From the NCBI GenBank assembly GCA_027486795.1, contig JAIXOI010000017.1:48245-112244 (forward strand): DNA of 64,000 nt, read 5' to 3'. This DNA is from Sphingobacteriales bacterium (GTDB lineage: Bacteria; Bacteroidota; Bacteroidia; Chitinophagales; CAIOSU01). Position 1 is the first letter of the stretch, and every line of letters begins with the position of its first letter. Shown here piece by piece: positions 60,778-64,000 of the stretch. The position numbers were made by a program, and so were the translations under genes. The notes below the pieces were generated by a model. It had not been told where the DNA came from, made no database searches, and was given only the letters and a program-made list of their open reading frames with translations.

Positions 60778-61412
60778 CGCTCGTACTTATAGTACATCAC
60801 TGTACCGTACACAATGTGCAGCACCCCAAAACCAATCATCCAGGCAATCATGCCATGGCCATAAAACCATGCCGATAGCAGCCCCAAGCCGATTTCCATA
60901 TAGCCTAGATACTTCAAATCATCGAGCGTATACTTGCTGGCATTTACCAATGCCAATCCATAGAAAATCAACGTAGCCGGGGCTATCAGATAGAGTACGC
61001 CATGCTGCAACAATATCAAACAAAATACGGCACCTACCGCCAATGGTATGGCAAGGTTTAAGAGTAAGCGCCTCGTGGTTCGGTCCCAGATATTAATGCT
61101 CTTCTTTTTGGCGTTTCTATTGGTAAAATAAATACCCAACAGTATAGCGCTAACAAGAATGAACATCGCATCGGTGGCCAAGAACGTGAGGTTCTCCATC
61201 AATACCGAGTTGGGCGTGGTATAGAGGTGCATAATTAAACTGTACTCATTGGGCATAAACCCTAGGTACCAACACGCAACGCATGAGCCCAACAACGCCA
61301 CCGCACCTACGGCTATGCCCGACAGGCCGCTAAGGGATATGAAACGACTGCTGCGTTCCATCAGGTTGCGTATCTCGCTCAGTTCTTTTAGGTGGTCTAA
61401 TTGTTTTTCCAT
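60774..61412 (-). CDS. Hypothetical membrane protein in the winged-helix operon
   Basis: The 212-residue product has about six hydrophobic segments (LSGLSGIAVGAVALLGSC, LATDAMFILVSAILLGIYF, LLNLAIPLAVGAVFCLILL, VLYLIAPATLIFYGLALV, YMEIGLGLLSAWFYGHG, IGFGVLHIVYGTVMYY). There is no known catalytic motif. The first gene of the operon, it probably partners the DUF4153-type protein, but this is inference from arrangement only. Confidence 0.75.
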   Translation of the reverse strand: MEKQLDHLKELSEIRNLMERSSRFISLSGLSGIAVGAVALLGSCVACWYLGFMPNEYSLIMHLYTTPNSVLMENLTFLATDAMFILVSAILLGIYFTNRNAKKKSINIWDRTTRRLLLNLAIPLAVGAVFCLILLQHGVLYLIAPATLIFYGLALVNASKYTLDDLKYLGYMEIGLGLLSAWFYGHGMIAWMIGFGVLHIVYGTVMYYKYER

Positions 61413-61420
61413 TGCAAAGC

Positions 61421-61437
61421 ACTTTGTAATGCAAAGT
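61421..61437. promoter_or_regulatory. 17-bp palindromic operator before the membrane protein/regulator operon
   Basis: ACTTTG-TAATG-CAAAGT is a palindrome with 6-bp arms, nine bases before the ATG at 61412 on the minus strand; it overlaps a TACTTTG -7-like box. This fits autoregulation by the winged-helix protein of the operon. Confidence 0.45.
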
Positions 61438-61591
61438 AAAAACTAAAAATCGAAAAGGTTATTGTGTTGGGTAGATTATTTTTTGTAAATTATTGTTAAC
61501 GTATCATCCTTTGCCTGATATCATGAGTCATAGAGCCTCATTCAGCAAACAATACATCAATATTGCACTTCCCCACTCCCCCATTTTTCCC

Positions 61592-61599
61592 TACCTTTG
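61592..61599 (+). promoter_or_regulatory. miaE -7 promoter box TACCTTTG
   Basis: A perfect TAnnTTTG box lies 20 bases before the miaE ATG. Confidence 0.5.
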
Positions 61600-61619
61600 T
61601 TAGATAACAACCGTAGCAC

Positions 61620-62201
61620 ATGCTGGGCTTAAAATTACCTACCGACCCTAGATGGGCCAACTTGGCCGAACATAGTTTGGAAGAAGTGCTTACCGACCAC
61701 GCCTATTGTGAACAAAAGGCCGCCCTTAGCTGTATATCGCTTATTGCACGCTACCCGCAGTGGGAACGTTTGGTAGATGACCTAGCACCAATAGTTACCG
61801 AAGAGTGGGGCCATTTTAGGATGGTACTAAAAGCCCTTAAGGACCGCGGACTAAAACTTGGTCACAAGCGCAAAGACGAATATGTGCATGAGTTGCGCAA
61901 GCTGGAGAAAAAAAGCGACGACCAAAATGAGCGTTTACTAGAAGAACTGTTGCGTTTTGCTTTAATAGAGGCTCGCAGCTGTGAGCGTTTCAGGGTGTTG
62001 AGCATTGAACTCGAATCGGAGGAGTTGCGTAAGTTTTACCATACTTTTATGGTGGCCGAGGCCAACCACTACCGTTTGTTTCTGGACTTGGCACGCGAGT
62101 ATATGCCCGAAGACATTGTTAAGGCGCGCTGGCAAGAATACTTGACCGCCGAGGCAGAAATAATGAAGAATTTGGAACTACGTGGCGATAGAGTGCATTG
62201 A
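61620..62201 (+). CDS. miaE: tRNA-(ms2io6A)-hydroxylase MiaE-like
   Basis: MiaE hydroxylates the isopentenyl group of the modified adenosine at position 37 of tRNAs, using a diiron centre. The start LGLKLPTDPRWANLAEHSLEEVL is family-typical, and the helical bundle carries the Glu/His ligands in DHAYCEQKAAL, EEWGHFRMVL, EARSCERFRVL and EANHYRLFLDLAREY. The 193-residue length fits. It is followed 14 bases later by a gene of unknown function in the same direction, which suggests a functional link. Confidence 0.92.
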   Translation: MLGLKLPTDPRWANLAEHSLEEVLTDHAYCEQKAALSCISLIARYPQWERLVDDLAPIVTEEWGHFRMVLKALKDRGLKLGHKRKDEYVHELRKLEKKSDDQNERLLEELLRFALIEARSCERFRVLSIELESEELRKFYHTFMVAEANHYRLFLDLAREYMPEDIVKARWQEYLTAEAEIMKNLELRGDRVH

Positions 62202-62215
62202 TAGATTTAGATACT

Positions 62216-63697
62216 ATGAATTACAACGATACTAATTTCCGTACGCTTACCACCAAGGAGAAAGCCCTGCGTATCAACCTGAATCTCGATATTTATGGCT
62301 CGTTTGCCGAAATTGGTGCTGGGCAAGAAATTGCAGCCAACTTTTTTAAAGCCGGCGCGGCATCGGGCACAGTGGCCAAAACCATGTCGGCATACGATAT
62401 GAGTTTTAGCGACGCCATATATGGCAAGTGCAAGCGTTACGTTTGCGAAGACCGACTAGATACCATGCTAGAGCGCGAGTATAAGTTGCTGCACCTTCGG
62501 TTATCGAAAAGAAAAAAATCGACCAAGTTTTTTGCTATGGCCGATACCGTTGAGACGCTGAACTACCAGCGCACCAACAGAGGACATGGTTGGTTGGGCC
62601 TGCGCTTTCAGTTGCACCCCGATAGCCCACCAAACGATTGCATCATACATGTAGTGATGCACGACGTAGATGGCCTCGATCAACAACAAGCAATTGGTGT
62701 GGTTGGTGTTAATTTGCTTTACGGATGCCATTACCACCATAACGACCCCGACCAGCTCATAAACTCGCTGGTTGATAACTTAATACCAGGTCGCATCGAA
62801 ATAGATATGTTCCGCATTTCTGGTCCCGATTTTAAGGATATTGACAACCGTTTAATGGCCCTAAAATTGGTAAAAAGCGGCTTAACCAATGCCACCATGT
62901 TTGGCCCGCAAGGCAACGTTTTGCAGGCCTCCGAAGTGCTGTACAAAAAGAACGTTTTGGTATTGCGCGGCCGTTTCCGCCCAGTAACCAAGGTAAACAT
63001 GGATATGCTTACCAAAGGCCTCGATCAATTTTTGCACGAGCCTGAAGTTGAAAAAGACGAAACTATTGTAATAAGCGAACTTACCTTAAATGCACTTAAT
63101 GCTGGCGGGGCAATAGATGAGAAGGATTTCCTCGATAGGGTTGATATTCTTTGTTCGTTGGGACAAACCGTTATGATTTCAACGTTTAGGGAATATTATA
63201 AGCTAGTTCATTATTTCTCACGCATTACCAAAACCAAGAGGGTGGGCATTATACTCGGCTCACTTACGCTCCATAAGCTGTTCGACAGCAAGTATTATGG
63301 CGATTTGAAAGGCAATATTTTAGAGTCGTTTGGTATTCTGTTCGGCAACAACGTGAAAATGTATGTTTACCCTGCTCATGAGCACGATACTGATGAGCTG
63401 GTTACTTCTAAGAACTTCCCTGTTCCTGAAGATTTAGCGCACCTTTATCGTCACTTGCAAGCCAACAATAAGATTGGGGATATTGAAAATGTCGACTTAA
63501 GTGTATTGCATATCATATCTGACAAGGCACTTGCTATGATTAAAGCTGCCGAACCTGGTTGGGAAGATATGGTACCCGAAAACGTAGAAGACATTATCAA
63601 GAGCAAATGCCTTTTCGACTACCCATGCAGCCTTGAAGAGCGCCAGAAATCGGAGAAAAAGGAAGGAAAAAAGAAGAAGGCATTGGGTATGGAGTAA
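62216..63697 (+). CDS. Conserved Bacteroidota protein of unknown function linked to miaE
   Basis: The start is placed at the ATG at 62216; the frame extends upstream to a TTG at 62198 that overlaps miaE. The 493-residue soluble protein has a conserved N-terminus (LNLDIYGSFAEIGAGQEIA, TVAKTMSAYDMSFSDAIYG) and the blocks GHGWLGLRFQLHP and GVVGVNLLYGCHYHH. A central region reads ISGPDFKDIDNRLMALKLV and GRFRPVTKVNMDML; the C-terminal tail is Lys-rich. I recall homologues that carry misleading automatic names, but no receptor or signal-peptide features are visible here. The fold looks alpha/beta and cytoplasmic. Function unknown. Confidence 0.8.
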   Translation: MNYNDTNFRTLTTKEKALRINLNLDIYGSFAEIGAGQEIAANFFKAGAASGTVAKTMSAYDMSFSDAIYGKCKRYVCEDRLDTMLEREYKLLHLRLSKRKKSTKFFAMADTVETLNYQRTNRGHGWLGLRFQLHPDSPPNDCIIHVVMHDVDGLDQQQAIGVVGVNLLYGCHYHHNDPDQLINSLVDNLIPGRIEIDMFRISGPDFKDIDNRLMALKLVKSGLTNATMFGPQGNVLQASEVLYKKNVLVLRGRFRPVTKVNMDMLTKGLDQFLHEPEVEKDETIVISELTLNALNAGGAIDEKDFLDRVDILCSLGQTVMISTFREYYKLVHYFSRITKTKRVGIILGSLTLHKLFDSKYYGDLKGNILESFGILFGNNVKMYVYPAHEHDTDELVTSKNFPVPEDLAHLYRHLQANNKIGDIENVDLSVLHIISDKALAMIKAAEPGWEDMVPENVEDIIKSKCLFDYPCSLEERQKSEKKEGKKKKALGME

Positions 63698-63732
63698 TCG
63701 GTCTTACATCTACTGTTTATTTTTTTCAAAGT

Positions 63733-63820
63733 ACAGTAGTCGAACCAATGACCTTTCCGCTTTCTGCGGAACGCTCCCCGCCTGCCGGCGTGCAGGTATC
63801 CAACTGAACTAATCAGTTGC
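63733..63820 (-). other. tRNA-like remnant after the GIY-YIG gene
   Basis: Read on the minus strand, TAGTTCAGTTGGATA resembles a tRNA D-arm and GGTCATTGGTTCGACT resembles the variable loop plus T-loop. Between them, where an anticodon arm would be, lies unrelated GC-rich sequence with GCCGGC and TTCCGC stems. Acceptor and T-stem pairing is poor, so it is not a functional tRNA. It begins directly after the GIY-YIG stop codon. Confidence 0.5.
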
Positions 63821-64000
63821 TCAATTATATCTTCGGCTCTTTTTGCGTTTTATCTCCATTTCGTGCGTGGCAGCCCCCGCCCTATCATTAAATTCTTTTT
63901 GGTATTTCAATTCCCAATCGCTACTCTGCTTGGTGCTTTTGCTGCCAGAGTTATTGTGTCGGTAAAGCCTATCTTCCAAATCACCAGAGTGCCCAATGTA
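63821..64000 (-). CDS. GIY-YIG endonuclease-family protein (partial, C-terminal part)
   Basis: The last 59 codons of a minus-strand gene read through the window edge. They give YIGHSGDLEDRLYRHNNSGS, a run KSTKQSSDWELKYQKEF and a tail HEMEIKRKKSRRYN, then TGA at 63821-63823. YIG is the second half of the GIY-YIG signature, the Arg in DRLYRH is the catalytic arginine, and the KRKKSRRY end is typical of the small YhbQ/URI-type nuclease family. The first part, including GIY, lies beyond the window. Confidence 0.88.
   Translation of the reverse strand, partial: YIGHSGDLEDRLYRHNNSGSKSTKQSSDWELKYQKEFNDRAGAATHEMEIKRKKSRRYN

Noticed and set aside
63710..63739. CTACTGT/ACAGTAG stem as a terminator for the 62216-63697 gene
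   Set aside because: The T-run lies in the loop rather than after the stem, so it does not have intrinsic-terminator form.

Overview
The window looks like chromosomal DNA of a member of the Bacteroidota. Several independent signs agree: two proteins end in the type IX secretion (T9SS) type A sorting domain and a third in the gliding-motility-associated C-terminal domain; SprB-like and PKD repeats are abundant; a lipoprotein carries a FISUMP domain; DUF4139 and DUF4153/4173-type families are present; and several genes have the phylum's TAnnTTTG -7 promoter box (valS, prfB, miaE). No rRNA or intact tRNA, no insertion sequence and no CRISPR array was found.

Layout. 1-5.6 kb: tail of an upstream gene, a small exported protein, a Crp/Fnr regulator followed by an outer-membrane-type protein and a flavin amine oxidase in an ATGA overlap, and two hypothetical proteins. 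5.8-9.7 kb: a DUF4139 protein, saccharopine dehydrogenase and cytidine deaminase. 9.96-15.6 kb: a giant PKD-repeat T9SS protein. 15.7-21.1 kb: a minus-strand carbohydrate/phosphoesterase cluster (PhoD-like, lactonase, GH105, PhoD-like). A two-gene AbiEii-type cassette interrupts it and is bracketed by 100-bp direct copies of the GH105 3' end. 21.2-29.0 kb: acyl-CoA dehydrogenase and a giant SprB-repeat adhesin. 29.3-36.3 kb: ABC ATPase, valS, deoxynucleoside kinase with folK, sppA and a CoA-binding protein. 36.4-39.3 kb: three small related proteins, a thioredoxin-like protein, and prfB with its programmed +1 frameshift. 39.4-43.9 kb: a PAS histidine kinase with a REC-Crp fusion regulator, and a lipoprotein with a probable clan CD peptidase domain joined to FISUMP. 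44-51.2 kb: a membrane protein, dnaE, a sphingosine-phosphate-lyase-like PLP enzyme and an M19 dipeptidase. 51.2-51.9 kb: a gene-free region with duplicated hairpins and a candidate structured RNA. 51.9-64 kb: an SprB-repeat T9SS protein, a third PhoD-like enzyme, a pirin, a REC-ATPase regulator, a DUF4153-type/winged-helix operon, miaE with an uncharacterised partner, and a truncated GIY-YIG gene followed by a tRNA-like remnant.

How the parts fit. Housekeeping genes (valS, prfB, dnaE, folK, sppA, miaE) alternate with cell-surface and accessory genes. The most unusual features are outside ordinary genes. They are the AbiEii cassette with its duplicated target end, a set of intergenic inverted elements built from degenerate short words (four of them next to the valS, cdd, ABC-ATPase and pirin genes), a 160-bp nested palindromic element, and the RNA-like region at 51.2-51.9 kb. 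Function calls rest on motif recognition by eye; no database search was run.
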